64,000 nucleotides of DNA from Alphaproteobacteria bacterium (GCA_030427145.1 JAUHWT010000015.1:62001-126000), one strand, 5' to 3'; shown: positions 42,581-52,112, counted from the stretch's first letter. Translations and numbers: made by a program. Notes: a model not told the origin generated them from the letters alone.

Positions 42581-43677
42581 AAACCATCGTTCACATCGGC
42601 ATGCCCAAAACCGGCTCCACGGCGCTTCAGGCCTGTTTCGCGAAGTCTCGGCAGGAACTGGCCTCGCACGGCGTGCTCTATCCTGAGAACGTGGAGGGGT
42701 GTCCGTTCAAAAACCATCGGTTGCTGGTTGGGTCTTTCCTGAAATTCGGATCGATGCCGCGTCACATTCAGTCGCGTGAGGAATACACAAAGGAAAACAT
42801 TGACGAAAAATACCGGGAGTTCGTCGATCATGTGCATGTACAAATCGACCGGAGTTCGCCCGAAGCCATGGTTCTGTCGTCGGAGTCGCTGTTCCGCCGA
42901 ATTCCACCGCATAAATACCGGCCGGTGCGTCGCATGTTTGACCGGTTTGGTCATGAAACGCGGCTTGTCGCCTATCTGCGGCGGCCATCAGAATATTTCG
43001 TGTCCATGCTACAGCAAAATTTTCGGGCGTCGCATGAGGTCAAACAGCCGGTTGGGCCGCAGTTTCGTGCGGTGTTGCGCAGCTACCTCGAGTGTTTTGG
43101 TGTGCCTGTGGTTTCTGCGGAACTTTTTCACCGGGACAGTCTGACGGACCGCGACATCGTGAGTGATTTCTGCGCGCGTTATCTGCGGGAATACGGTGTG
43201 CGGGCAAGAAAGCTGAGGGTTCCGGAACACGCGAATGAATCCGTCGGCAGCGAGTCCATGGACATTCTGGCGCGTTACCGTCAGTCGTTCCATGCGGAGC
43301 GGAATAACGTGGCGACACGTGACACAATGGAACTGTTCCGCGAATTGACGCGGGCGGATCGAAAGCTGGGGGCAGGGCGACCGAGGCTGCGGCCGGGGAT
43401 TGCGGATCTGGTGGACCTGTCGAGGGATGATCCCCTGTGGGTGCGGGACCGGTTTGGGGTTCAGTTTCCTGATTTTGACTATGCCCGTCTCGAAAAATCC
43501 GGGGCGAAACGCGCTGATCAGGGGCAATGGCGGCTTGAGGATCTCGTTGAGATTGACCGGGAGTTGCAGCGCGGAATTTTTGCCGAGTTGGAGCGGTCGG
43601 AATGGGCCGCAAGCGATGCCGCGCGCCTGGAATGGGTGAACTCCGCATTGAAGGGCTCACTTGCTGATGCACTTTGA
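42577..43677 (+). CDS. Sulfotransferase-like P-loop protein B
   Basis: A 366-residue tandem paralogue of protein A: VHIGMPKTGSTALQ at the N-terminus, YLRRPSEYFVSMLQQN as 3'-phosphate segment, and the shared CPF-NHRLLV, MVLSSESLF and NESVxSESMDILARYR blocks. Rough identity over the first hundred residues is about one half. It starts with GTG in a GTGA overlap. Two adjacent copies suggest duplication followed by change of acceptor or position sulfated. Confidence 0.76.
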   Translation: MKTIVHIGMPKTGSTALQACFAKSRQELASHGVLYPENVEGCPFKNHRLLVGSFLKFGSMPRHIQSREEYTKENIDEKYREFVDHVHVQIDRSSPEAMVLSSESLFRRIPPHKYRPVRRMFDRFGHETRLVAYLRRPSEYFVSMLQQNFRASHEVKQPVGPQFRAVLRSYLECFGVPVVSAELFHRDSLTDRDIVSDFCARYLREYGVRARKLRVPEHANESVGSESMDILARYRQSFHAERNNVATRDTMELFRELTRADRKLGAGRPRLRPGIADLVDLSRDDPLWVRDRFGVQFPDFDYARLEKSGAKRADQGQWRLEDLVEIDRELQRGIFAELERSEWAASDAARLEWVNSALKGSLADAL

Positions 43678-43876
43678 GGTGAGCGGAATTCTTCGTATGG
43701 TGCGTGAAACACATCTGTTGTGGCGGGTAATCGCCTTGCGAAACGGCGTATGGCGCACTATCCGGGCGCGTATGGCTGAACCGACAGGACCGATGCGCTT
43801 CGCGCGTGCAGTATTTTCACACGCCGGGATCAGCGCGGCACTTAAGATTTCCATCCATCCGGAACCAGTAAAATGA
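43661..43876 (+). CDS. Possible small basic protein bridging two genes
   Basis: A 71-codon frame spans the 195-bp gap between protein B and the giant fusion gene, and its TGA overlaps the next ATG as ATGA, the spacing seen at other junctions of this operon. The product is basic and unrecognised; an internal ATG at 43697 has GAGGTGAG upstream. It may be coupling translation or be chance. Confidence 0.25.
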   Translation: MLMHFEVSGILRMVRETHLLWRVIALRNGVWRTIRARMAEPTGPMRFARAVFSHAGISAALKISIHPEPVK

Positions 43877-46800
43877 CAGATGAGAGCCAGGTGCAGGACA
43901 GTGGCGAAGCCGGTGAGGCGGACGAAAAGCCGACCAGAGCCGAAGTCAGTTCACGGCAGATGGACCCGTTCCTCGAAAAGATAGAGCCGTTTTTCTGGTA
44001 CAAGCCGATCAACTACGTGGATGTGGGTGCGCATCAGGGCAATACTTTTGCGCGGCTGGTTGAGGCAGGCTTCCGCATTCGTGAGGCGCATCTGGCGGAG
44101 CCGAACCCGGAGAATTACGCGATCCTGTCGGAGACGGTCGCGAGGCTTGGGATGGCGGACCGCGTGACCTGTCATCAGCGCGCCGTGGGCGCGGAGCCTG
44201 GGGTTCTGCGGATGAGCGGTGCGGATGTGATGGCGCGTGTGGTTCAGAACGACGCGGGTGCGCGGGATACGATTGAGGTTGAATCCGTTACTCTCGACCA
44301 GATCGTGGACAGTCTCAACGTCCCGGTGATCGATTTGCTGAAAATCGATGTTGAGGGCTATGAACTCGAGGTTCTGAAAGGGGCGGCCGACCTGCTGAAA
44401 AACGAGGTCGCCAACATGGTGTATATCGAGGTCGGCATGAACCCGGCCGGACACCGCCAGACCTGGTACCGCGACGTTGAGGATGTTTTGTCGGGATACG
44501 GCTACCGGTTGTTCCAGGTGTTTGAGCAAAAACACGAGTGGCCGGAAGACAGCCCGCTTCTGCGCCGGGCCAATATGGCCTTCATGAGCCGAAAATTTGC
44601 GGCCAGTCATTCCTGGTCGCTCTGCACCCGGATGTTCAAACTCCATAAAGAGAATGCCAGCCTCAAGGAGGATCTGGAGAAGGAACATAAAGCCTATATC
44701 AAGGACAAAAAGAAGTTCCGTGCCGAGATTGAGGAACTTCAGGAAAACATCCAAACCGTCAAAAAGCGCAAGGCCGGCGCGGATGAACAGATTGAGCAGC
44801 TTGGCGGTGATCTCGGTAAGGCCCGCAACCGGATCGAAACACTCAGGACCGAGGCTGAGGGTCTCAAATCGGAAACGAAGTCCCTGAAGGCGGACCTTGA
44901 GACGGCTGCAAAGGTAGAGGAACGCCTGAAGCGGATGGAAGACCAGCACAAAAAGCTGATGCGTCATACCGAGGCACTGGAACGGCAGTATGTGGGACTG
45001 TTGAACAGCACGTCCTGGCGGGCGATGGCGCCCGTGCGGGGGGTGATCCGCAGGGTAAAAGGCAGAAGCGCGCCCAAAGTGATTGCTCCGAAACTGATCG
45101 GCAAATCCAGCGGAAAGAGCGGTCCGAAGCCCATTTCCAAGGGTAGCACGATCCGGCGTATTGCGGAGAAGGCGAGCAAGAGAATGCCGCACCGCATGGT
45201 CAATGCCGGCAAGGATCTGATCCGGCGAAAAAGTGACATCTATGCCCGCCGGGCGGTGTCGCACACACGGCTTAAACTTTTGAACCACGGTTTTCAGGAA
45301 AAGGGCCTGGAGGATCTTCGGTCACAGTTTGAGAATGGGGCCAACCGGCACATTAGACGTTTTGCCGGTTTTGAACTGGCGGCCTGGCATGCCAACCGCT
45401 ATGCGCCGGAAAACGCCCGGGAATGCCTGGACATACTCGGGAAAATCGAGGGCAGGTTCAAAAAGAACAGTCCGGAAACCCGCTGGATCGCGGTTCTGCG
45501 GGCTGAGAGCTGGGAAATTCTCGGCAAGCCTGATCGTGCGCGTCAGGTTCTGGAAGCGGAACTGCGCCGGCGCAAGCATGCGGATCTTTATCTGGGTCTG
45601 TGCCATCTTCAGGATACCCCTGAAGAAGGTCTGGCAATGTTGAACGCGGCGATGAAGCTACACGGGCTGGCGGAAATTTCGCTTTATGAGGCTGGCAAAG
45701 GCACCCGGTATGACGGTCTTCATGCCGTGGATGACCGCAGGGCGACCAAGGGTAAGTCCGGGGATGCGCCGAAGGTTACCGTGATTGTGCCGGCCTATAA
45801 CGCTGCTGACATGATCGGGACGACACTGGACTCGCTCACGGCGCAAACCTGGGCAAACCTTGAAATACTCGTGTCCGACGACTGCAGTACGGATGGCATG
45901 GCCGACGTCGTTCTGGAATACGCGAAGAGGGATCCACGGATCCGGCTGATTTCGGGTGAAAAAAATTCCGGTCCGTATGTGGCGCGGAACACGGCCCTTA
46001 AACAGGCGACAGGCGATTTTATCACCTGTAATGACTCCGACGACTGGTCGCATCCGGACAAGATCGCGATCCAGGTCGAGCATTTGATCAGCGAACCAAA
46101 AATCATTGCCAATACGTCACAGCAGGCGCGGGCGAGTGAGGATCTGCGGTTCTTCCGGCGGGGCAATCCGGGCTTTTACATGCAGCCGAACATGTCCTCG
46201 CTGATGTTCCGGAGGAAACCGGTGATGGACAAACTTGGATACTGGGACAGTGTGCGCTTTGCCGCGGATTCCGAGTTCACCCGGCGACTGAAGAAAATCT
46301 TTGGCAAACCGGCGCTTGTTGATTTGGAGACGGGTCCGCTGTCGTTTCAGCGGCAGACTGATGGATCGCTGACGGGGCTGAGCGATTTTGGATATCAGGG
46401 TTACAAGATGGGCGCTCGCAAGGCCTATGAGGATGCGCTGATCCCTTGGCACAACCGGGCCAAGAATCTGCGTATTGGGTTCCCCCAGAAGCAGCGCCCG
46501 TTCCCGATTCCCGAGCCGATGCGGCCGGTACGTGAGGTTGCGAAAGGTCAGCCCCGCCACTTTGATGTGGTGATGGTCTCCGACTTCCGGATGCCTGGTG
46601 GCACCAGCATGTCGAACCTGGAGGAGATTAAGGCTCATAAACGCATGGGCCTGCGCACCGGGCTGGTTCAGCTTGGTCATTATGAGATGAACCCCACGCG
46701 CCTTATGCATCCGGCAATCGCGAAAATGGTGGACGGGGATGAGGTGGATTTCCTCGTCAAGGGTGAGGTCATCGACTGTGAGTTGCTGATTGTTCGGTTC

Positions 46801-47739
46801 CCCTGGATCCTCAGCGAGTTCCAGATCCATGTTCCTACGGTCCGGGCGAAGGATGTCCGTGTGATCGTGAACCAGCCGCCCAAACGGGATTATGGCGAGG
46901 ACACGCCCAACGGATATGAGTTTCAGACCTGTCGCAGGAATATGGAACGGTATTTCGGCTCGTCCGGTACGTGGCATCCTATCGGGCCACTGGTGCGGGA
47001 GGCAATGGTGAAGCACCATGGCGGTGAGATGGAAGGCATCGTTCTGAGCGAAAGTGACTGGACCAACATCATTGACGTTGACGAGTGGAAGCGTTCAGCC
47101 GAGCCAAAAAATCCGAAGGGCCGTATACGGATTTGCCGCCATTCCCGTGACCAGTATGTTAAATGGCCGTCCGACCGCGAGACCCTGCTGAAAATCTATC
47201 CCGACGATCCGGGATTTGAGGTTCATGTCCTGGGTGGCGCGAAGACCCCGAGAGAGGTGCTTGGCGGACGTCTGCCTTCGAACTGGAAGGTGACGGAGTT
47301 CGGGAAAAAGGACCCTGCCGAATTTTTGCGCAATTTCGACGTGTTCGTCTATTACACGCATCCCGACTGGATCGAGTCTTTTGGCCGTGTGATTTTCGAG
47401 GCGATGGCTGTGGGACTGCCGGTGGTTGTTCCGCCGGTGTACAGACCGCTTTTCCAGGACGCGGCTGTCTATGCTGAACCCGATGAGGTTATTGGCAAGG
47501 TTCGCGAATTGATGGCTGACGATGTGCTTCGGGCGCGGCAGGTGGCCCGGGCGCTTGAACTGGTCGAGCACCGTTTCGGATACCAAAGCCATGCTAACCG
47601 GGTGGGCGCGATTATTGGCCGGGAGCTGACCACCTCGCCGGGCGATGTCGAAGGTGCGGACGAGGTTGTAATGGACGGCCTCGAAACCGTGGAGAAAAAG
47701 CCTGTGCCTGAAATGGTAACGGCAGGAGCGGCCGAGTGA
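43873..47739 (+). CDS. Giant fusion: FkbM methyltransferase / coiled coil / GT2 / GT4
   Basis: A 1288-residue multidomain protein. Residues about 45-240 form an FkbM-type SAM methyltransferase (VDVGAHQGN near 49, KIDVEGYELEVLKG near 157). Residues 256-376 are a charged coiled coil ending in the LLNSTSWRAMAPVRG linker, 390-456 are very basic and 456-600 are helical, repeat-like. A GT2 domain follows (635-845: VTVIVPAYNAADM, SDDCSTDG, NDSDDW), then a GT4-like domain (896-1245: FDVVMVSDFRMPGGTSM, ESFGRVIFEAMAVGLPVV). It probably extends and methylates a surface glycan chain. It overlaps the next gene by 4 bp. No membrane segment is seen. Confidence 0.82.
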   Translation: MTDESQVQDSGEAGEADEKPTRAEVSSRQMDPFLEKIEPFFWYKPINYVDVGAHQGNTFARLVEAGFRIREAHLAEPNPENYAILSETVARLGMADRVTCHQRAVGAEPGVLRMSGADVMARVVQNDAGARDTIEVESVTLDQIVDSLNVPVIDLLKIDVEGYELEVLKGAADLLKNEVANMVYIEVGMNPAGHRQTWYRDVEDVLSGYGYRLFQVFEQKHEWPEDSPLLRRANMAFMSRKFAASHSWSLCTRMFKLHKENASLKEDLEKEHKAYIKDKKKFRAEIEELQENIQTVKKRKAGADEQIEQLGGDLGKARNRIETLRTEAEGLKSETKSLKADLETAAKVEERLKRMEDQHKKLMRHTEALERQYVGLLNSTSWRAMAPVRGVIRRVKGRSAPKVIAPKLIGKSSGKSGPKPISKGSTIRRIAEKASKRMPHRMVNAGKDLIRRKSDIYARRAVSHTRLKLLNHGFQEKGLEDLRSQFENGANRHIRRFAGFELAAWHANRYAPENARECLDILGKIEGRFKKNSPETRWIAVLRAESWEILGKPDRARQVLEAELRRRKHADLYLGLCHLQDTPEEGLAMLNAAMKLHGLAEISLYEAGKGTRYDGLHAVDDRRATKGKSGDAPKVTVIVPAYNAADMIGTTLDSLTAQTWANLEILVSDDCSTDGMADVVLEYAKRDPRIRLISGEKNSGPYVARNTALKQATGDFITCNDSDDWSHPDKIAIQVEHLISEPKIIANTSQQARASEDLRFFRRGNPGFYMQPNMSSLMFRRKPVMDKLGYWDSVRFAADSEFTRRLKKIFGKPALVDLETGPLSFQRQTDGSLTGLSDFGYQGYKMGARKAYEDALIPWHNRAKNLRIGFPQKQRPFPIPEPMRPVREVAKGQPRHFDVVMVSDFRMPGGTSMSNLEEIKAHKRMGLRTGLVQLGHYEMNPTRLMHPAIAKMVDGDEVDFLVKGEVIDCELLIVRFPWILSEFQIHVPTVRAKDVRVIVNQPPKRDYGEDTPNGYEFQTCRRNMERYFGSSGTWHPIGPLVREAMVKHHGGEMEGIVLSESDWTNIIDVDEWKRSAEPKNPKGRIRICRHSRDQYVKWPSDRETLLKIYPDDPGFEVHVLGGAKTPREVLGGRLPSNWKVTEFGKKDPAEFLRNFDVFVYYTHPDWIESFGRVIFEAMAVGLPVVVPPVYRPLFQDAAVYAEPDEVIGKVRELMADDVLRARQVARALELVEHRFGYQSHANRVGAIIGRELTTSPGDVEGADEVVMDGLETVEKKPVPEMVTAGAAE

Positions 47740-48737
47740 CCATTGTACTTCACATCGGGATGCAGAAGACCGCGAGCACCTCGATCCAGAGAACCATGAC
47801 CCGGATGTCGCGATGGGGAAACAGCCGGTATATCAAGCTGGATATTTCCAACTCGAACAGTCTTCACACCAATTACAAGGACGGCAAAAGGAAGGCGTTC
47901 GAGAAGGGTGTTTCAGAACTGGTCCGCGCGGTTGGAAACGATGCCGATCCGGCCATGAACCACGTGATCTCCTCGGAGAACCTGCCGATGTTGCCGGCGG
48001 AGGGGGTTGAGTATCTGCTGACCGAACTGGCCCGCACCGGCCAGCATATCAGGGTCGTGACCTATGTTCGCAAACCGGTCAGCTTTATGGAGAGCATGTT
48101 CCAGCAGCGGTTGAAGCGAAGACTTTTGGCCGATGATGACGTCCGGCAGGTGTATCCGCAGTACCGGCGAAAATTCGGGACCTACGAGAAGATGGCGGAG
48201 ACGCTGGATCTTTCGGTGGAATACTGGCCTTTCCTGCCGAAGGAGATGGAGCATGGCTGCGTCGTGAGGGATTTCGGGCGACGGATCGGATCGCCCATCC
48301 GTGCTGAGGATGTGGTGCAGGACAATTTTGGATTGTCCCAGCCGGCCCTGTCGCTGCTCTACAACTACCGCTCAGAGGTGGAAAAGCAGGAGAGCAAGTC
48401 GGAAAAGGGGCGCATGGTGAAACGGCTTGCGAAGCTGAAAGGGCCGAAGCTGCGGTTTCACCCGGATCTGGTTGCGCCGATCCTGAAAAAATACCGCAGT
48501 GACATTGAGTGGATGGAAACACGGCTGGGAGTGAGCCTTGAGGAACGTCCGGCTGCTGATGACGATCCGGCGGCGATCCGGGCGGTTTCCGATCTTGGCA
48601 AGGTTCATCCCGACACCGTCTCCTGGCTGATGAGGGAGGTCGGTGTGACATGGAAAAAGGATGGCGAGCCTACGGGTAAGCAGCTGGCACGGTGGACCGG
48701 TCAGTTGATGCGCAAATCCGAACCGGTTTCGGCCTAG
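47736..48737 (+). CDS. Sulfotransferase-like P-loop protein C
   Basis: A 333-residue third member of the family, more divergent: LHIGMQKTASTSIQ as P-loop and YVRKPVSFMESMFQQR as 3'-phosphate segment. It starts with GTG in a GTGA overlap with the giant fusion gene, so it is translationally coupled to it and probably decorates the glycan made by that protein. The acceptor is unknown. The C-terminal 130 residues are lysine-rich and charged. Confidence 0.74.
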   Translation: MTIVLHIGMQKTASTSIQRTMTRMSRWGNSRYIKLDISNSNSLHTNYKDGKRKAFEKGVSELVRAVGNDADPAMNHVISSENLPMLPAEGVEYLLTELARTGQHIRVVTYVRKPVSFMESMFQQRLKRRLLADDDVRQVYPQYRRKFGTYEKMAETLDLSVEYWPFLPKEMEHGCVVRDFGRRIGSPIRAEDVVQDNFGLSQPALSLLYNYRSEVEKQESKSEKGRMVKRLAKLKGPKLRFHPDLVAPILKKYRSDIEWMETRLGVSLEERPAADDDPAAIRAVSDLGKVHPDTVSWLMREVGVTWKKDGEPTGKQLARWTGQLMRKSEPVSA

Positions 48738-48748
48738 GGCGGTCCGGA

Positions 48749-49642
48749 TTGGACACTCCGTCCGGGAACCATGACAGCAGAGACAGTCCGCTGGTGTCGG
48801 TCATCGTGCCGGTTTATCGACAGTGGCATCTTGTGCCGCTGCTGCTGGACGGGCTGCGACGCCAGACGTTTGATAGGGCACGGTATGAGGTCATTCTCAT
48901 TGACAATGAGCCCGGGGCGCGGCGCCCGCAGGTGGATTTGCCTAATAATGCCCGGATTTTGGAATGTGCCGCACCGGGGGCCTATGCCTCACGCAATGTC
49001 GGGATTGGCGCGGCGCGCGGGCAATTGCTGGCCTTCACCGATGCCGACTGTCGGCCAAAGCCGCAATGGCTGGCCGCTCTGGTAGGGGCGTGGGAACAGG
49101 CGGGCGATGGCATGTTTGCCGGTCCTGTGGATCTCGTTTGTGACTCCGAAAGGCCAAACCGGTATGAGGTTTATGATCTGTTCAGGGGCATTCCGCAGGC
49201 ACGTTACGTGCGCAACGGTTACGCGGCCACGGCGAACCTGATGATGCCCAAGGCTCTCGTGGAGCGGTTGGGCGGGTTTGACGTCACCCGCATGTCCGGC
49301 GGTGACAGTGATCTTACCCTGAGGGCGACGCGCTCGGGGATTTCCCTGTCTCTGGTTGAGGATGCGGTGGTTGAGCATCCGACCCGTGACGACTGGGAAG
49401 CTGCCGCCACCAAGGCGCGACGGGTCAAGGGCGGGCAGCTGACCGCGGGTCCGTATTCGCGTCGGTTGAAGTGGTTCCTGCGGACGCTGACACCGCCGGT
49501 CCGGGCAATGGTGCGGTATCTGCGCATGGACCGGCCGTGGCGGCAGAAGGGACAGGCGATCCTGGTTCTGTATCAGTTGTGGTTTGTGGAGCTTTGGGAG
49601 ATGGGACGGCTGTTGCTCGGCGGGTCGCCGGAGCGGAAGTAG
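48749..49642 (+). CDS. GT2-family glycosyltransferase
   Basis: A glycosyltransferase of about 297 residues with the GT-A fold: LVSVIVPVYRQWH, IDNEPG, then AFTDADCRPKPQW carrying the DxD metal site and a GGDSDLTLR segment with the catalytic acid region. No strong membrane helix is seen. The start is uncertain: TTG 48749 after AGGGCGG, or GTG 48692 inside the upstream gene. It is the last gene of the glycan cluster, convergent with the GGDEF-EAL gene 7 bp away. Confidence 0.85.
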   Translation: MDTPSGNHDSRDSPLVSVIVPVYRQWHLVPLLLDGLRRQTFDRARYEVILIDNEPGARRPQVDLPNNARILECAAPGAYASRNVGIGAARGQLLAFTDADCRPKPQWLAALVGAWEQAGDGMFAGPVDLVCDSERPNRYEVYDLFRGIPQARYVRNGYAATANLMMPKALVERLGGFDVTRMSGGDSDLTLRATRSGISLSLVEDAVVEHPTRDDWEAAATKARRVKGGQLTAGPYSRRLKWFLRTLTPPVRAMVRYLRMDRPWRQKGQAILVLYQLWFVELWEMGRLLLGGSPERK

Positions 49643-49649
49643 GGGTGGC

Positions 49650-52049
49650 TCAGGCGACCTCGATGCCGCCGGGGAGTTCGTTTGAGGTTTCCTGGACCTG
49701 TTTGTTGAGCAGTTCCAGAATGCGGCGTTGGGACATGGGGCGGTGGAAGGCGTAGCCCTGGGCCATTTCGAAATTGGCGTTTTGCAGGGCGCTGATCTCC
49801 TCCTTGGTTTCGACACCCTCGGCCACGACCCTGAATCCGTTGACGCTGGCGAGTGCGCGGGTGGCGTTGATGATGATCTTGTTGCTGTCGATCGTGTCGC
49901 AGTTGCCCACGAGGGCGCGGTCGATTTTGACGATGTCGGAGGGGTACATGCCCAGGTGGCTGAGGGAGGAGTAGCCGGTGCCGAAATCGTCAATGGCGAT
50001 CTGAACGCCGGCCTCGCGCAATGTGGTGAGGTTGGCCTGCACGGTTTCGCTGTTGCGCAGGATCTCGGAGTCGGTGACTTCCAGCCACAGGCGGTTGGCT
50101 GAAAGACCAGCGCGGTCGAGGATCTTTCTGACGCAGTCGGCCATGTTGCTGCGCTGCAGGTCGGCGGAGTTGATGTTGACCGAGACGAAGCCGCTGTTGG
50201 GCCAGCGCTGCGCGTGTTCGGCGGCATAGCCCAGAACGTATTTCAGGAGGGCCGGACCCTTGCCCTCCGCCTGCGCGATTTCGACAATTTTCTCCGGGGA
50301 GATGGCCTTGAAGAGCGGGTGCTGCCAGCGGACGAGGGCCTCAGCCCCGATGATGGCGCGGGTATCCAGTTCCACAATGGGCTGGAACTCCACGGACAGG
50401 TGACCCTCCCGGATGGCCGTGCCTATGTCGTTGGCGAGTACTCGGCCCTTGCGGACTTCTGCACCGATGGTTTCGTCGTAAATGCGGACTTTTTGTTTAC
50501 CGTGGGATTTCGCTAGGTAGAGGGCGCGGTCGGCCTTGAGCTCCAGTTCGCGCAGGCCGCTTTCGCGGCCGTCGGCCACGCTGATGCCGATGCAGCAGGA
50601 TATGGGAATCTCGGCGTCGCCGCAGCGGAAGCTGTAGTTGAGGCCGTCCATCAGCCGGTCGGCCCAGTCCAGTTCGCGGGTCTGCTGGTCGACATGCAGA
50701 AGGGCTACAAACTCGTCACCGCCCTTGCGGGCAAGGACGGCATTTGGGGGCAGCTGATGTTCGAGACGGCTGGCCATGGTTTCGATGAGCAGATCACCGA
50801 CCGCGTGGCCGAAATTGTCGTTCACGGTTTTCAGGTTGTCCGCGTCGACAAACAGAAACAGGGTTTTGACCGGCTTGCGGATGGAGGTTTCCAGCATCTC
50901 ATTCGCCTGGCGGCAGAACTCGTTGTAGTTCAATAGTCCGGTCATCGTGTCGCGGGTGGCGAGCATGTGGACCTTCTCGCGGGCCTGAACCTCGGTGGTC
51001 ACATCCTTGATGTAGCCGTAATATCCCAGGGGTAAACCGTTCTGGTCCGCCTGAGCACGGCCCACGAGTTTGAGCACGACGCCATGGCCGGTTCGGAAAA
51101 AGACACGGAAATTCGAACCGGACTCCGGTCTCAGGCTGCGCAGGCTCGACAGGGCGCAGGAACTGCGGTCGTCGGTTGGTGTAGCATCCGCGTGGTCGAT
51201 CAGTTCGATCAGGTTGGTTTCAGCGCAGTCATCCGTCGGCAGGCCTAGCATTTTGCGCAGCGGACCGGGTTTAGTCTTCAGGTTCAGGGTGCTGTCGCAG
51301 CGCCAGAGATACTGGCCCTCCTGGTCCTGGTAGGTGTCGAGCAGGAGATTCACGATGTCGCGCTGGCGCTCGGCCTCAAGTTTTCCGACCAGTTCGGAGA
51401 GGAACATGCCCGTATGCCGGCGCGCCGAATGAAGGATTACGGCGGCAAAGGCGGTGATGACCATTCCAAACGGCAGGGGGGGCAGAACGCCGGGTATGAC
51501 CAGGGCAAGGAACGAGGCAACACAAAGGATCGAGGTGTAGAACACGCTGGCCAGCGGCACCGGGTAGAGGGCAATCGCACCGCCGGAGATCATCCCGGCG
51601 GTGACCGCGCTGATGAAGGCGACCTCCACGGGGTTGCCGTCGGGCAGAATGGCGGCGGCCGGATAGCACCAGATCACCGAGAGGATCATCGAGGACAGCA
51701 TGATCTTGCCCGGAGCCCGGACGCTCGCGGTTTCACGGTCATCAAATTTCCGAAAACGGCGGGCATTCATCAGGCCGTTTACGGCAAAAACCATGACCAC
51801 CAGCATCCAGGTGATGGATGCGGCCCGGAGTGCGTCCAGGTGAAACTCAAGCACAATCAGGGCAAGCGCATTGATAATGTTGGCCAGCATCATGGGCCGG
51901 GATGTGGCAATAATGGCGTTCAGCTGGGCTCTACGGATAAAGCCCAGGCGGTCATTAAGTTGTTCGGTCAGTTCTTCCGGTCCACTGTTCTCCAGCATGC
52001 GCAGGGTCACGCGGTCGGAAGCCCACCCCAGTAAATGCACAAGTCCCAT
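49650..52049 (-). CDS. Membrane GGDEF-EAL c-di-GMP turnover protein
   Basis: A 799-residue protein: about six membrane helices (49-215), a PAS-like region (240-355), a GGDEF domain with intact KGGDEF, and an EAL domain with intact GAEALVRW, DDFGTGYSSLSHL and AEGVET. Both cyclase and phosphodiesterase activities look possible. The start follows GGAGGAG. A CtrA-type site lies 49-63 bp upstream, linking it to the CtrA circuit that governs motility and surface attachment in Roseobacters. Its location beside the glycan cluster suggests a role in controlling surface polysaccharide. Confidence 0.9.
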   Translation of the reverse strand: MGLVHLLGWASDRVTLRMLENSGPEELTEQLNDRLGFIRRAQLNAIIATSRPMMLANIINALALIVLEFHLDALRAASITWMLVVMVFAVNGLMNARRFRKFDDRETASVRAPGKIMLSSMILSVIWCYPAAAILPDGNPVEVAFISAVTAGMISGGAIALYPVPLASVFYTSILCVASFLALVIPGVLPPLPFGMVITAFAAVILHSARRHTGMFLSELVGKLEAERQRDIVNLLLDTYQDQEGQYLWRCDSTLNLKTKPGPLRKMLGLPTDDCAETNLIELIDHADATPTDDRSSCALSSLRSLRPESGSNFRVFFRTGHGVVLKLVGRAQADQNGLPLGYYGYIKDVTTEVQAREKVHMLATRDTMTGLLNYNEFCRQANEMLETSIRKPVKTLFLFVDADNLKTVNDNFGHAVGDLLIETMASRLEHQLPPNAVLARKGGDEFVALLHVDQQTRELDWADRLMDGLNYSFRCGDAEIPISCCIGISVADGRESGLRELELKADRALYLAKSHGKQKVRIYDETIGAEVRKGRVLANDIGTAIREGHLSVEFQPIVELDTRAIIGAEALVRWQHPLFKAISPEKIVEIAQAEGKGPALLKYVLGYAAEHAQRWPNSGFVSVNINSADLQRSNMADCVRKILDRAGLSANRLWLEVTDSEILRNSETVQANLTTLREAGVQIAIDDFGTGYSSLSHLGMYPSDIVKIDRALVGNCDTIDSNKIIINATRALASVNGFRVVAEGVETKEEISALQNANFEMAQGYAFHRPMSQRRILELLNKQVQETSNELPGGIEVA

Positions 52050-52097
52050 AGGGACTCCTCCGGTAAATCAATTGTTAAGGTGATTAAGTCGGGTCGG

Positions 52098-52112
52098 TTA
52101 ACAGGGTATTAA
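52098..52112 (-). promoter_or_regulatory. CtrA-type site before the GGDEF-EAL gene
   Basis: TTAA-CAGGGTA-TTAA (N7 spacing) matches the full CtrA recognition element and is near the expected -35 position of the GGDEF-EAL promoter. Other TTAA elements lie nearby (52071-52090, 52129-52135). The rest of the 224-bp gap (52050-52273) shows no gene. Confidence 0.65.

Noticed and set aside
43951-45288. 445-codon minus-strand frame within the giant fusion gene
   Set aside because: Mirror of a clearly coding plus-strand frame with FkbM and coiled-coil motifs; the minus product has no family signature.
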